From: Deltaproteobacteria bacterium
Lineage (GTDB): Bacteria; Desulfobacterota; Syntrophia; Syntrophales; UBA2210
Direction: 5' to 3'
Assembly: GCA_019314085.1 (NCBI GenBank)
Contig: JAFCZZ010000004.1
Coordinates: 1-44,720 of the forward strand
Length of the DNA: 44,720 nt
Shown here: piece by piece, positions 1 to 7,430 of the stretch
How the letters are laid out: every line of letters starts with the position of its first letter
Position numbering within the stretch: the stretch's first letter is position 1
Program-made: the position numbers and the translations under genes
Notes under the pieces: generated by a model
The model's database searches: none
Seen by the model: only the letters and a program-made list of their open reading frames with translations
Told to the model about the DNA's origin: nothing

Positions 1-114
1 GTCTGCTCTGTATGTGGCTTGCAACGATGCGGACTGCTTCCAAGGGGCTGCAAAAAGCTCAAAAAAAGAAGCCGTAGAGGCCGCCGAAAAGCTTTTAGGC
101 CGTAAATTTGAGAG
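1..114. repeat. Terminal direct repeat, left copy
   Basis: Bases 1-114 are identical to bases 44607-44720, as read directly from both ends. An open reading frame continues through the join without interruption, so the contig is circular or circularly permuted and the unique genome is 44606 bases. The repeat may be an assembler overlap or a true short terminal redundancy; the sequence alone cannot separate these. Confidence 0.95.
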
Positions 115-127
115 AGTGCCAAAATGA
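1..127 (+). CDS. 3' end of junction-spanning RPEDF-family zinc-finger protein
   Basis: This is the last part of the gene that begins at 44290. With the ends joined, codons start at base 2 here and run to TGA at 125-127. The C-terminal part has a second cysteine pair of the form CxxxxC (CNDADC), followed by a Lys/Ala/Glu-rich helix. With the CPVC pair encoded at the other end of the window it probably forms a small zinc-binding knuckle. The stop overlaps the ATG at 124 in an ATGA junction, so it is coupled to the next paralogue. Confidence 0.8.
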   Translation, partial: SALYVACNDADCFQGAAKSSKKEAVEAAEKLLGRKFERVPK

Positions 128-657
128 AATCCCCAAGACGCTGGAAACGCCCTGAAGACTTCACCCTGCAAGAGGGTGTTTTTTACAATCTCTTGCAAAA
201 GGTAGAAGGTGGCCTAGCCCGGGAGCTGCCTCATAATTATAGCTGGTATCCGGGGGATGCCCAATTCCATTCAGGGGAGCAAGCCGTAGAAATGGTGGAA
301 GTTTTGGGCTTTGTTGAAGCTGACGGCACAAGCCCCGCCGAAGACTTCACTTTTTTGCAGGCCCCGGAGCTGAGCCCAAAAACCCGAGAGGAACCCCCGC
401 AGCCCCTGAGCATGTCAACCAAGATATTTTTCACTATGCTGTGCTGCTGCACTTTCTCTTGCGCTTATCTGGGAGTAGCTTTTATACACTCCCAGAGCAT
501 AAAAATTGCACAGACCTCGCAAGAACTCAAAGAAACCACCCGCAGCCTTGACGAGTGCCGCCGAGAGACGACCTTTGGCCGATGGGTTGCCCGAACTATC
601 TGTGAAGATAAAAACCCCGTGGCGGCCTGTACAAGGGCCGGGTACTTGGAGCCGTGA
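124..657 (+). CDS. RPEDF-family protein with a membrane segment
   Basis: A 177-residue protein of unknown function. Residues 9-20 (KRPEDFTLQEGV) match the N-terminal motif of the two paralogues at 43979 and 44290, so this is the third member of a tandem family spread across the junction. Unlike them it lacks the zinc-knuckle cysteines and has a hydrophobic stretch at about residues 102-122 (FFTMLCCCTFSCAYLG), likely a single membrane segment, followed by a charged tail. The start overlaps the upstream stop (ATGA). It lies in the operon that begins at the promoter near 43707. Confidence 0.8.
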   Translation: MKSPRRWKRPEDFTLQEGVFYNLLQKVEGGLARELPHNYSWYPGDAQFHSGEQAVEMVEVLGFVEADGTSPAEDFTFLQAPELSPKTREEPPQPLSMSTKIFFTMLCCCTFSCAYLGVAFIHSQSIKIAQTSQELKETTRSLDECRRETTFGRWVARTICEDKNPVAACTRAGYLEP

Positions 658-869
658 TGCTTACTCAATCCCAAGCCCACAACGCCCTAATGCGGGAGGT
701 GGTAAGAAGCGCAGCCTATACTACAGGAGGTCACCGGGCATGGCTTCGGGCCGTAGCAGGCAACCTGCCACCCCGGGGCGTGCAAAAGCACCTTGAAGTC
801 GTGGCCGAAATGCAGCCCCTGAAATACCGCAAGCATCTTCTACGGCAGATTATTGGAGAGTTGAAATGA
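657..869 (+). CDS. Hypothetical basic small protein
   Basis: A 70-residue basic, helical protein with no recognised motif. I place the start at ATG 657, which shares its A with the TGA of the upstream gene; an in-frame GTG at 654 is an alternative. The stop overlaps the next start at 866. Position in the coupled chain is the main support for it being real. Confidence 0.65.
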   Translation: MLTQSQAHNALMREVVRSAAYTTGGHRAWLRAVAGNLPPRGVQKHLEVVAEMQPLKYRKHLLRQIIGELK

Positions 870-1165
870 TTAATATCTTGCGAATGCCCATAACCGGCAA
901 CTTCCCCCCGAATACCGGATGCATGAAGCCCCGATTCCCGAAAAGGCGCACCCGGCGGGGCCCGGTTTCGGTGCCATATTTGGACCTAGACCCCGGAACA
1001 TACTTGATAACATTCGTCAAAGAGTCGGGGGCCAAACGGACGTACAAGCTAAAAACTTGGATAAGCCCTTTCGGTTGGGCCTATGAGCTTAATGCAGTGA
1101 AACCACAGCCGGACGGAAAACCCACACCACAACTTGTAAATGATTTGCTGCGGGAGCTGAAATGA
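866..1165 (+). CDS. Hypothetical protein
   Basis: A 99-residue protein, basic in its N-terminal third (a KPRFPKRRTRRGP stretch), followed by a segment that looks like beta strands (YLDLDPGTYLITFVKE). The function is unknown. ATGA overlaps at both ends join it to its neighbours. Confidence 0.65.
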   Translation: MINILRMPITGNFPPNTGCMKPRFPKRRTRRGPVSVPYLDLDPGTYLITFVKESGAKRTYKLKTWISPFGWAYELNAVKPQPDGKPTPQLVNDLLRELK

Positions 1166-1341
1166 TTTCAGAAAAGGCGCTAGAGGCCCTAGAAGAGCAC
1201 GGGCTAGAGGTGCAAGGCCCCCGCTATGTTAGTCCCGCAGATAGGGTTTTCATAACACGCCATGGTGAAATGGTGAAGATAACGCACTTTCACAGGGTAG
1301 AGGCTTTTCTACTGAGCCTCCCGCCCAAAGGACAAAATTAA
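1162..1341 (+). CDS. Hypothetical small protein
   Basis: A 59-residue open frame read directly from the sequence. It starts MISEKALEALEEHGLEVQGP and ends LPPKGQN. Its ATG overlaps the upstream TGA at 1163-1165 and its TAA lies one base before the next ATG at 1343. It exactly fills an otherwise empty slot in a compact operon, which supports it as a gene. The function is unknown. Confidence 0.7.
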   Translation: MISEKALEALEEHGLEVQGPRYVSPADRVFITRHGEMVKITHFHRVEAFLLSLPPKGQN

Positions 1342-1342
1342 G

Positions 1343-1795
1343 ATGAGCTTTTTAGAGTATCTCGCCCCCCACATCGGTTTTTTAATCTTGGGCATCCTAA
1401 TAGGCTTTAGATTAGGCTTTGGTGACAGCATCCCACAACCCCCGCCCTGTGGCACCTATGCGCAGCTCTTAGAGGTCTCGAAAATCACGCCCCAAGAGTA
1501 TCTTGATGGCAAGAGGCCTCACGATGTGATTTTGACTCATGCACAATGTGACCTCCTGCACGCCCCAGAGGGCTTTGTACACTCCACAGGAGGCACCTAC
1601 AAAGACGCAAGGGGCAATAGTTGGGCCAAAGTGGATGATAAGTGGGTAACGGTTAGCCCTCCACCTTATGATACTTTCGCGGTCTCCCTTAGCCCCGGGA
1701 CTTTCTTTTCCCGGCGGGTTTCGGGGTACTTGCTAACCTGTAACTTAACTGAAGACTCGCGGGCTATGTATTGCACCTATGGGGCTAAGAAATGA
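1343..1795 (+). CDS. Membrane-anchored hypothetical protein
   Basis: A 150-residue protein with an N-terminal hydrophobic segment at about residues 8-25 (HIGFLILGILIGFRLGFG), likely an uncleaved anchor, then a soluble domain with several cysteines (CGTYAQLL, HAQCDLL, LLTCNL, MYCTYG). The cysteines suggest a domain outside the cytoplasm, but this is inference. No family was recognised. It overlaps the next gene by 4 bases. Confidence 0.7.
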   Translation: MSFLEYLAPHIGFLILGILIGFRLGFGDSIPQPPPCGTYAQLLEVSKITPQEYLDGKRPHDVILTHAQCDLLHAPEGFVHSTGGTYKDARGNSWAKVDDKWVTVSPPPYDTFAVSLSPGTFFSRRVSGYLLTCNLTEDSRAMYCTYGAKK

Positions 1796-2043
1796 GAGTC
1801 TTAATAGAGGGTATTGGCACCTTTGACAGCATGTTTAAAGCCCGAAACTGCCCTCTGGTCTCGGGTTTTGTGTTGGGGCATAATGGCCGGGGTCGTGAAA
1901 TAGTGCTCACTCGTGCTATGGTGCAGTGTAGTGGTCTGAGCCCTAGCTTTATCGTCTATGCAGTCTCGAAGGCCTCCGGGAGCCTGCACAGGGTCGCAGA
2001 AGCCCCGGAGCCGCAGCTAGAATTTAACTTCAAAAAGGATTGA
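1792..2043 (+). CDS. Hypothetical protein
   Basis: An 83-residue protein with no recognised domain. The centre reads as beta strands with two cysteines, and the C-terminus (PEPQLEFNFKKD) has a LEFNF hydrophobic patch. The peptide QLEFNF is loosely like a beta-clamp-binding motif (QLxLF), which would be of interest because this phage encodes a DnaN-like clamp, but that link is speculative. It is coupled to the upstream gene by ATGA. Confidence 0.65.
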   Translation: MRVLIEGIGTFDSMFKARNCPLVSGFVLGHNGRGREIVLTRAMVQCSGLSPSFIVYAVSKASGSLHRVAEAPEPQLEFNFKKD

Positions 2044-2047
2044 GAGA

Positions 2048-2281
2048 ATGAAAACCCGAGATATTCACGGCAATGAAGAGCACACCCAAAACATAACCCC
2101 AGAGGCAATCCAGAAGGCCTTTGCAGACCCCAAGGTTAAAGATATTCAGGTTTATAAGGGGGCGGCGCCCACGACGAAGTTAGGTGTAAAAATTGCAAGA
2201 GAGAGAGCCCGGAAGCTAAACAAGAGCCTGAAACGCAAGGCCCACAGCCGAGCTAAAGCCGCACAGCGCCTGCACAAATAG
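2048..2281 (+). CDS. Small basic protein, last gene of the plus-strand arm
   Basis: A 77-residue protein with an acidic-to-neutral N-terminal half and a strongly basic C-terminal half (ERARKLNKSLKRKAHSRAKA), which suggests nucleic acid binding. A purine-rich TTGAGAG lies just upstream of the ATG. Its last 29 bases overlap the 3' end of the endolysin gene on the opposite strand, and no clear terminator separates the two convergent arms. The function is unknown. Confidence 0.7.
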   Translation: MKTRDIHGNEEHTQNITPEAIQKAFADPKVKDIQVYKGAAPTTKLGVKIARERARKLNKSLKRKAHSRAKAAQRLHK

Positions 2282-2807
2282 CGAGATTTGACAAGACCTT
2301 TAGCTTTACATCAAATAGAGAGACCAAATCCCCGACATTAGAACCAAAGCCCAGCTCTATGAGGGCGGTGGGCTGCCTAAACGCAGATAAAACCGCGTGT
2401 GAATCCCCCCACAGCTCGGGCGTTGCCCATCGGGCCCCGTCATAGCGTTTCAAGGGTGATGGCATAGCCGATGATATACTCTCACAGATTGATTTCATAG
2501 CTCGGTTGCCCGGGTAGGCCAGGCAAAGAGCCCCGTGCCAAGACCGATTGGCACTTGAGTTGACGTGTAGACTAAAAACGTGTGTTGCACCCCCTGAGTC
2601 TGCGATAGCGGCCCGCTCCGCAAAGCTTAGTGTTTTGTCATCAGAGCGGATTAAAAACGTCTCCACGCCGCAGGCTTCGGACATTTCCTGCAACAAGAGC
2701 CCACGCTCTAGCACATAATCTTTTTCCAACACGTCTCCAACGTCGCAGCCGTGGTTCGTGCCACCGTGGCCAAGGTCAAAAGCTAGGACTACTTTGGGGG
2801 TGCTCAT
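2253..2807 (-). CDS. Endolysin, N-acetylmuramoyl-L-alanine amidase (Amidase_3)
   Basis: A 184-residue zinc amidase predicted to cleave the bond between MurNAc and L-Ala in peptidoglycan at lysis. The expected zinc and catalytic residues are all visible: H14 in FDLGHGG, E29 in LEKDYV, H81 in SLHVNS and E151 in ALIELGFGSN. R54 in FLIRSDD fits the family pattern (ltR). I chose the ATG at 2807 (MSTPK) because it overlaps the TGA of the upstream gene; the longer frame lacks a sensible start and would overlap that gene heavily. There is no signal peptide, so release probably needs a holin. No separate cell-wall-binding domain is seen. Confidence 0.9.
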   Translation of the reverse strand: MSTPKVVLAFDLGHGGTNHGCDVGDVLEKDYVLERGLLLQEMSEACGVETFLIRSDDKTLSFAERAAIADSGGATHVFSLHVNSSANRSWHGALCLAYPGNRAMKSICESISSAMPSPLKRYDGARWATPELWGDSHAVLSAFRQPTALIELGFGSNVGDLVSLFDVKLKVLSNLAICAGAVRL

Positions 2808-3343
2808 TTCGCAAGCTCCGCAGATGAGGCCCCACCGATACGCACACCGGCGTAGTTTGCTTTCCGGCGTAAAGTGCGCAAAAGGCCCTTGAAGCCTAGC
2901 CACCGGCGCACAAAAAAGCCCGGGTCTTTGGGTTGGTACATCGGCCAAGACACGGCCAGCACGTCGCTATAGAGGCAATCAAACCACTTGCGGCACCGGT
3001 CATGGTTTTTTAGCACGCGGTCTTGTATGCAATTAGGGACGGGTTGCCCGATGGCCCCCGCCTTGAGCATTTCATAACCCCCATCGTGAAGAGCAGAGGC
3101 TAGCAGGTTCCGCATATCGTCAAAGGTCGGGCCCGACGGGTCAAAGAGCATACCCTTATGTAGGGTCAAGACACCTTCGGGGCTGATAGAGGCTCCCAAG
3201 GTGCCTACGAGGTGAATCGGGCGCAACTCGGTCGGAAACTCGAAGTCTTTTGTAACACGGTACTTGCCCTTGCCTTTTGTGCCGTTAACCTTTTCAAAGT
3301 GCAGGCCATGCACCACAAAAGAGTTTTCTAAATCGTAGTGCAT
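2804..3343 (-). CDS. DUF1353-like protein in the lysis region
   Basis: A 179-residue protein. The segment GMLFDPSGPTFDDMRNLLAS followed by ALHDGGYEML matches the pattern of DUF1353-type phage proteins (a [DF]xxSGP motif and a conserved HD). Family members often sit beside the lysis or tail-end genes; their function is unknown. The C-terminus is basic. I chose ATG 3343 rather than the upstream GTG because GGGAG lies at a proper distance before it. It overlaps the endolysin start (ATGA) and the small gene at 3328-3456. Confidence 0.7.
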   Translation of the reverse strand: MHYDLENSFVVHGLHFEKVNGTKGKGKYRVTKDFEFPTELRPIHLVGTLGASISPEGVLTLHKGMLFDPSGPTFDDMRNLLASALHDGGYEMLKAGAIGQPVPNCIQDRVLKNHDRCRKWFDCLYSDVLAVSWPMYQPKDPGFFVRRWLGFKGLLRTLRRKANYAGVRIGGASSAELAK

Positions 3344-3456
3344 AACCACTCCCAGAGCCTTCTCAAGAGACTTTTGCGGTAGGTCAAACTATAGTTGCTG
3401 CGGTATTTCTTCGGAGCTACCAGCAGAGCCCGGCGCCCGGAGCCCTTGCCATTCAT
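3328..3456 (-). CDS. Small basic GKGS-type phage protein
   Basis: A 42-residue frame beginning MNGKGSGRRALLVAPKKY and ending EWLCTTI. Its ATG overlaps the TGA of the membrane protein upstream (ATGA), and its 3' end overlaps the DUF1353-like gene by 16 bases. Very small phage proteins beginning with G-K-G-S-x-R-R followed by a KKYxxNY-like stretch are recurrent in phage genomes, which supports this one, although their function is not known. Confidence 0.55.
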   Translation of the reverse strand: MNGKGSGRRALLVAPKKYRSNYSLTYRKSLLRRLWEWLCTTI

Positions 3457-3701
3457 TTGGGGATTCTACGCAGAATCTCTTTTATGTCCGAGTTCTGCTC
3501 ATCTAACCGCCCGTGGATATTCTCAAGAGCTTGCCCGAAAAGTTCTTTTTGCGCGTCGATTCGGGCGTGTAAGGCCTTGTGTTCAGCGTCGGCAAGCTCT
3601 TTATTCATGGCCCGCCGGGGGGAGAATACGGCGCCAAGCCCCCCGCCCCCCAAAAGAATAGCCATAGCTCCGGCTATATTCGTTAGAAGGTCTGATTCCA
3701 T
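3453..3701 (-). CDS. Small membrane protein with coiled coil, possible holin or lysis accessory
   Basis: An 82-residue protein. Residues about 7-25 form one membrane segment (NIAGAMAILLGGGGLGAVF). The rest is a charged amphipathic helix (NKELADAEHKALHARIDAQK) ending in a basic tail, likely a coiled coil. I chose the start MESDLL at 3701, 4 bases after the stop of the upstream gene and with a GGAGTAA ribosome site. The place between secreted proteins and the endolysin suggests a lysis role (holin-like or spanin-like), but topology alone does not settle this. Confidence 0.65.
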   Translation of the reverse strand: MESDLLTNIAGAMAILLGGGGLGAVFSPRRAMNKELADAEHKALHARIDAQKELFGQALENIHGRLDEQNSDIKEILRRIPK

Positions 3702-3705
3702 TGGA

Positions 3706-4281
3706 TTACTCCACCTGGTCAAGGGCCTGGATAACGAGCCCGTTTTCAACGTCTTGCAAAAAAGTGGCTGAATCATTCACGACTTTGACCACGACAATAG
3801 AATAATAGGCAGCCCCCTCTTTTCGGATAGCCACGGCCCTTGGGGCCTCCCCGGGGGGTATGCCGTGCACTAGAGTCAGATATTCAATCCAACATTGCCC
3901 GGCCTGCCAGAGCACAGGGCGCCTTTTTAGGGGCTCCGGGTAGGTCTCCGCAGTGGAGACATGCCTATTGCCTGCGAGGTATTGAGCCGCCCGTGCTTCA
4001 GCTGTGGCGGTTTTTTGCTCTGTGCCATCGGCCATAGAGCCCTTTTCGTAACGGATAACCCGATAGGTTAAAATCCCTCCGGGCAAGGTCTCGGGGTGGG
4101 TGTAGCCCACGCATTCAACGGCCTTCGCAACACCTCCTGTGATAGTCCCTAGCTCCACTTCTGGGAGCTTTTTGGTGTAAATCATATCCCCGACGTTGGC
4201 CGCCGAAACCATGAGAGCTATTGAGGGGATAGAGAAACCTGCGAGAATGAGCAGAGCGCCCTTGAGGGTGAGTGTTTTCAT
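3706..4281 (-). CDS. Exported or membrane-anchored hypothetical protein
   Basis: A 191-residue protein with a hydrophobic N-terminus after a Lys pair (MKTLTLKGALLILAGFSIP), followed by SIALMVSAA; it could be a cleaved signal peptide or an anchor. The soluble part is mixed and I recognise no family. It is the third of three consecutive genes whose products begin with export-type signals, just upstream of the lysis genes. It may act in the periplasm at lysis or at the cell surface; this is inference. Confidence 0.6.
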   Translation of the reverse strand: MKTLTLKGALLILAGFSIPSIALMVSAANVGDMIYTKKLPEVELGTITGGVAKAVECVGYTHPETLPGGILTYRVIRYEKGSMADGTEQKTATAEARAAQYLAGNRHVSTAETYPEPLKRRPVLWQAGQCWIEYLTLVHGIPPGEAPRAVAIRKEGAAYYSIVVVKVVNDSATFLQDVENGLVIQALDQVE

Positions 4282-4283
4282 AA

Positions 4284-5303
4284 TTATCTCCCGAGATTCC
4301 AGCCGGTTTCCTGTTGGAGGGTGATATTGTTCGTGGTCGTGCTCTTCACATAGAGCCGGACCTCATCAGTTGTGCTCATAAAAAACTTACAGTGGATACC
4401 GTCCGCCCCCCAATCCGTGCCTGTCATTGTTCTATACGTCTTGCACCCATACCCAGTTTCAAGGTGTCCCCCGTTAGCGTAAGCAACAAACTCAATGATA
4501 TCGTTGTTCTGAGCCTTGAAATGTAGCATTCCTGAGAACAAGTACAGGCCGTAAGCTGCCCCCGCATCGGGCGTGAGGCCGCCGTCGCTTACGGTGTAAT
4601 TGTTAGTGAGAGCCACTATTTCATCTATATTCGCGTCTGTGACTTCCTCCCAGACACCGGGGGTTACGCCACTCATATCAATCACGATATCCGCGCTTGC
4701 GTAGACCCCGCCCCCGGTGGATTTCATATCCCCATCCATCAATGGCCACCAGCCGGTGTTACCGACGCCGCTCTTTTTAGTATAGAATGTCGGAATGCCG
4801 CCGCCGCCATCTAAGCGAATATAGGCAGAGCCAACGGTCGCAGTCTTGGACCCCTCGGGCGTGCCTGTGCCGGAGTAAATGCAGGCTGTTACCGTGCCTA
4901 GCCGCCCATTTGCGTTATCTGTCCAGCAGTATCCGGTATCTTTTCCGCTCCAAAATTCATCACCCGCCCCAACCCAGACGCCATTTGAGTTCGCTCCGCC
5001 GTCTCCGCTGGCGTTGATTGAATTAACGTTTACGTCATACTCCGTTGCTTTCGCCAGATTGTAGAAATGGACGGAACTCCCCGTGAGCCACAAGCAAGAC
5101 CCCTCTGTTCCCACTTCGTTCTGGATGCAGAAAACACCGTCTTCCGGGTTGGTCATCTTGCCCCATGGCGTCCCATCGACAGGGAAAGTAGCAGCGCCCC
5201 CGCCGCCCGAGCTATAGCTGTAATCCAGACCCCCGGGAAAATTGGCCTGCACCGCAAAGGGAGTTAAAAAAAGAAGTACTGCAAATAGAATATAAGGTCT
5301 CAT
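4284..5303 (-). CDS. Secreted beta-rich protein, tail-appendage-like
   Basis: A 339-residue protein. I chose the ATG at 5303 (MRPYILFAVLLFLTPFAVQA) since it overlaps the upstream TGA and opens with a classic Sec signal peptide, with probable cleavage after VQA. The mature part is rich in Gly, Ser, Thr and aromatic residues, as in phage fibres or receptor-binding proteins. Its end (DEVRLYVKSTTTNNITLQQE) resembles the last strands of C1q-like jelly-roll domains. A signal peptide on a virion-type protein is odd, because tail proteins normally assemble in the cytoplasm. Confidence 0.65.
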   Translation of the reverse strand: MRPYILFAVLLFLTPFAVQANFPGGLDYSYSSGGGGAATFPVDGTPWGKMTNPEDGVFCIQNEVGTEGSCLWLTGSSVHFYNLAKATEYDVNVNSINASGDGGANSNGVWVGAGDEFWSGKDTGYCWTDNANGRLGTVTACIYSGTGTPEGSKTATVGSAYIRLDGGGGIPTFYTKKSGVGNTGWWPLMDGDMKSTGGGVYASADIVIDMSGVTPGVWEEVTDANIDEIVALTNNYTVSDGGLTPDAGAAYGLYLFSGMLHFKAQNNDIIEFVAYANGGHLETGYGCKTYRTMTGTDWGADGIHCKFFMSTTDEVRLYVKSTTTNNITLQQETGWNLGR

Positions 5304-5830
5304 AGCCCCGCCTGCACCGTGTAAACGTCGATAATATCCCCGGCAGCCCCACCCGTGCTCCAAAATCGAAACCTCATATCAGGGGCTTCGACCGTGTAAA
5401 TCACTTGCCAGACCTCGACCGTTGCTGATGTGGTGTCCCATTCGGGGGTTAGATTGGTCATCACCATGGCAGGCAGAGAGGCCGTGCCCCCTTGCTGAAT
5501 ACCCCAAGGGCCGGTTGCGGCGTTGGTAGTCGAGCCATCAACTTCCATAAAGACCTTGGTTGCCGTCGATTTCGTAAACTTGATAATCAGAGTGACCTTT
5601 TTAAGGCCCCGGGCGTTAATCGTGAAAGATGCACACCCAGGGTCTGCGAGCAACTCGAAGCCCGCAGAGCAGGCCACGTTAATGGGCTCTGCATCAAGGG
5701 CTTTTTCAGTGCCTGAGTTGTCCTGAGTGCGGGAGATTTGGGCACTATAGAGGGGGCTGGTGCCTTGGGCGTGGCTCAGGGCGGGCAAGAGAAAGAGGAA
5801 AGCAAGGGACAGATAAAAAGATTTAAACAT
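5300..5830 (-). CDS. Secreted beta-sandwich protein
   Basis: A 176-residue protein with a clear Sec signal peptide (MFKSFYLSLAFLFLLPALSHA, cleavage likely before QG). The mature domain of about 155 residues is predicted beta-rich, with the run TVEAPDMRFRFWS and the end DIIDVYTVQAGL, a pattern seen in phage-associated jelly-roll domains. A strong AAGGAGC ribosome site precedes the ATG. It lies directly after the fibre gene and is coupled to the next secreted gene. Function is unknown; it may be a partner of the next protein. Confidence 0.65.
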   Translation of the reverse strand: MFKSFYLSLAFLFLLPALSHAQGTSPLYSAQISRTQDNSGTEKALDAEPINVACSAGFELLADPGCASFTINARGLKKVTLIIKFTKSTATKVFMEVDGSTTNAATGPWGIQQGGTASLPAMVMTNLTPEWDTTSATVEVWQVIYTVEAPDMRFRFWSTGGAAGDIIDVYTVQAGL

Positions 5831-5833
5831 GTT

Positions 5834-6880
5834 TTAGCTCCTTAAAGATGAATGGATTTCGCCGTTATCCCCGACGAATAGAATTACACCGGCCCCAAAG
5901 GATGCGGCGTTTTTGGCGTAATCGTAGGTAATGGAGGTGTCTCTAAAATCCACCCCATCTCGGGAAGTAGTCATAATGGGGTGTGTCATGGGATTTCCGG
6001 GGCAAGCGAAAAAATCCCCCGTCCACAGAATACAATGTATAGAGGGGGCGGCACCCCCCGGGGTGTAGGCAAGGGCCCATGTAGCCCCCGCGTCCTCCGA
6101 TATATAAATACTAGAGGTAATGACGAACAGCCAAACCCCCGCCCCATACTCCACGTCGGTTATAGTTACGGGGCCTAAGCCACTTACACCGGGGGACCAA
6201 GTAACCCCTGTTGGGGACGTGATAACGGTGCCCAAGTCCCCAACGGTAACGAAAGAGGTCAGGTCAGTGGCGCAAGCTGTTAAGTCATCAGAAGTCCCGC
6301 TCGTTCTAGTTGTCCATGCAGCACCATCGGGAGAGGTGATAACGGTACCAGAGCCCCCCACGGCTACCAATAGGGACCCATTGTGGGCTATGTCTTCAAG
6401 GGCATTTCCCGTGCCGCTCGTTTCTGCATTCCAAGTAACGCCAGTGGGGGACGTAAGAACAACGCCGCCCGAGCCCACCACCACGAATTGAGCCCCATCC
6501 CACACCGAGCCTTTTAAGTCTGTGGCAACTCCGCTTGTTCTGGCAGTCCAAACTTTGGTTTGTCGGTCAGAGGTCCAAATAAGCCCCCCAGCACCTACGG
6601 CTACCCAAGTATCCACCCCGTCAAAAACCGAATCGTAGACGATAGCGGTGGATGGCGTGGTTTCTAAATTCAAGTTGCTGGCAATGGCTGCCACCATAAG
6701 GGCTACACCCCCATCTAGGTGAGTAATCCACTCCTGGGTTAGCTTAAAAAGCCAATTCATATAGGCCGAAGAGACGGGTTTTTCCTCATTAGTCCAGCCT
6801 AGAGCTTTCTTTGCTGCATTGGGCTCCGTGTTATTGGCCCCACCTGTATTCCAAAGGGGTAATTTATCAGGTCTGCTCAT
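5834..6880 (-). CDS. Tail fibre with beta-propeller repeats
   Basis: A 348-residue protein. The first 55 residues (PLWNTGG...NWLFKLTQEWITHLD) match the N-terminal attachment region common in myophage fibres. From about residue 75 onward there are at least five repeats of about 43 residues with a core like GTVITSPTGVTW or GVVLTSPTGVTW, the Asp-box/BNR-like signature of a beta-propeller. It probably recognises a host surface glycan. It follows the DUF2612 baseplate gene, the usual place for a receptor-binding fibre. No hydrolase active site can be assigned by eye. Confidence 0.8.
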   Translation of the reverse strand: MSRPDKLPLWNTGGANNTEPNAAKKALGWTNEEKPVSSAYMNWLFKLTQEWITHLDGGVALMVAAIASNLNLETTPSTAIVYDSVFDGVDTWVAVGAGGLIWTSDRQTKVWTARTSGVATDLKGSVWDGAQFVVVGSGGVVLTSPTGVTWNAETSGTGNALEDIAHNGSLLVAVGGSGTVITSPDGAAWTTRTSGTSDDLTACATDLTSFVTVGDLGTVITSPTGVTWSPGVSGLGPVTITDVEYGAGVWLFVITSSIYISEDAGATWALAYTPGGAAPSIHCILWTGDFFACPGNPMTHPIMTTSRDGVDFRDTSITYDYAKNAASFGAGVILFVGDNGEIHSSLRS

Positions 6881-6881
6881 T

Positions 6882-7430
6882 TTAGGCCGTAGTCCCTAGC
6901 CCGCTCGAATCATCAAAGCCGACCGTTGAAGAGTCAAAAGCAAAGGGGGTTGCTGCCGGGGTCCAGGTTACGAGTCCCCGAACTCCGGCAAGCTTCGCCT
7001 TTTTTATGATTTCAGCTATAGAGGCCCCCGCACTCTGGGTGCCCTGCATATAAACATTGAAGGCCGCCGGGAATTCTTCGGAAAGCACAAGAGAGACCCC
7101 TACATCTTTTAGGGTCTCTAGCACCGTTAGAACATCAAGCGCCGTGCCTGAAGACCTGAGCACAGTAATTTGGGCTTGTAGCCACTTGCGGTACTCTGCA
7201 TCTGTGCGGCCTAGTCTCTCCACTTGCAGGATGCGGCCTAGCACGTCTAATTGAGCCCCAACGGCGGCGTCGGGTAGCCTCAAGGTGAGCAAGTCCCAGA
7301 GCATATCCTCAAGGGCTTGTATCTCAACCAAAAAGGCAGAGATTAGGGCCGTAGTCTTGGCCTTACCTTTGAGTTGCTGCAACAAAAAGGCAACGCCGCT
7401 TGCAGCATGGTTGGATACGTAACTAAGCAT
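6882..7430 (-). CDS. DUF2612-like baseplate protein (tail protein I type)
   Basis: A 182-residue protein. The segment ALEDMLWDLLTLRLPDAAVG followed by QLDVLGRILQVERLGRTDAE fits the DUF2612 pattern of phage baseplate proteins, which link the baseplate J wedge to the fibre. The C-terminus (FAFDSSTVGFDDSSGLGTT) is the usual glycine-rich tail end of that group. It follows baseplate J and overlaps its stop by one base. Confidence 0.8.
   Translation of the reverse strand: MLSYVSNHAASGVAFLLQQLKGKAKTTALISAFLVEIQALEDMLWDLLTLRLPDAAVGAQLDVLGRILQVERLGRTDAEYRKWLQAQITVLRSSGTALDVLTVLETLKDVGVSLVLSEEFPAAFNVYMQGTQSAGASIAEIIKKAKLAGVRGLVTWTPAATPFAFDSSTVGFDDSSGLGTTA

Noticed and set aside
506..796. A 96-codon plus-strand frame
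   Set aside because: It overlaps two coupled genes in another frame, has a low-complexity basic product and no ribosome site; it is a shadow frame.
3453..3776. The longer version of the small membrane protein starting at 3776
   Set aside because: The first 25 residues overlap the upstream gene and lack a ribosome site; the start at 3701 has GGAG and puts the membrane segment at the N-terminus.
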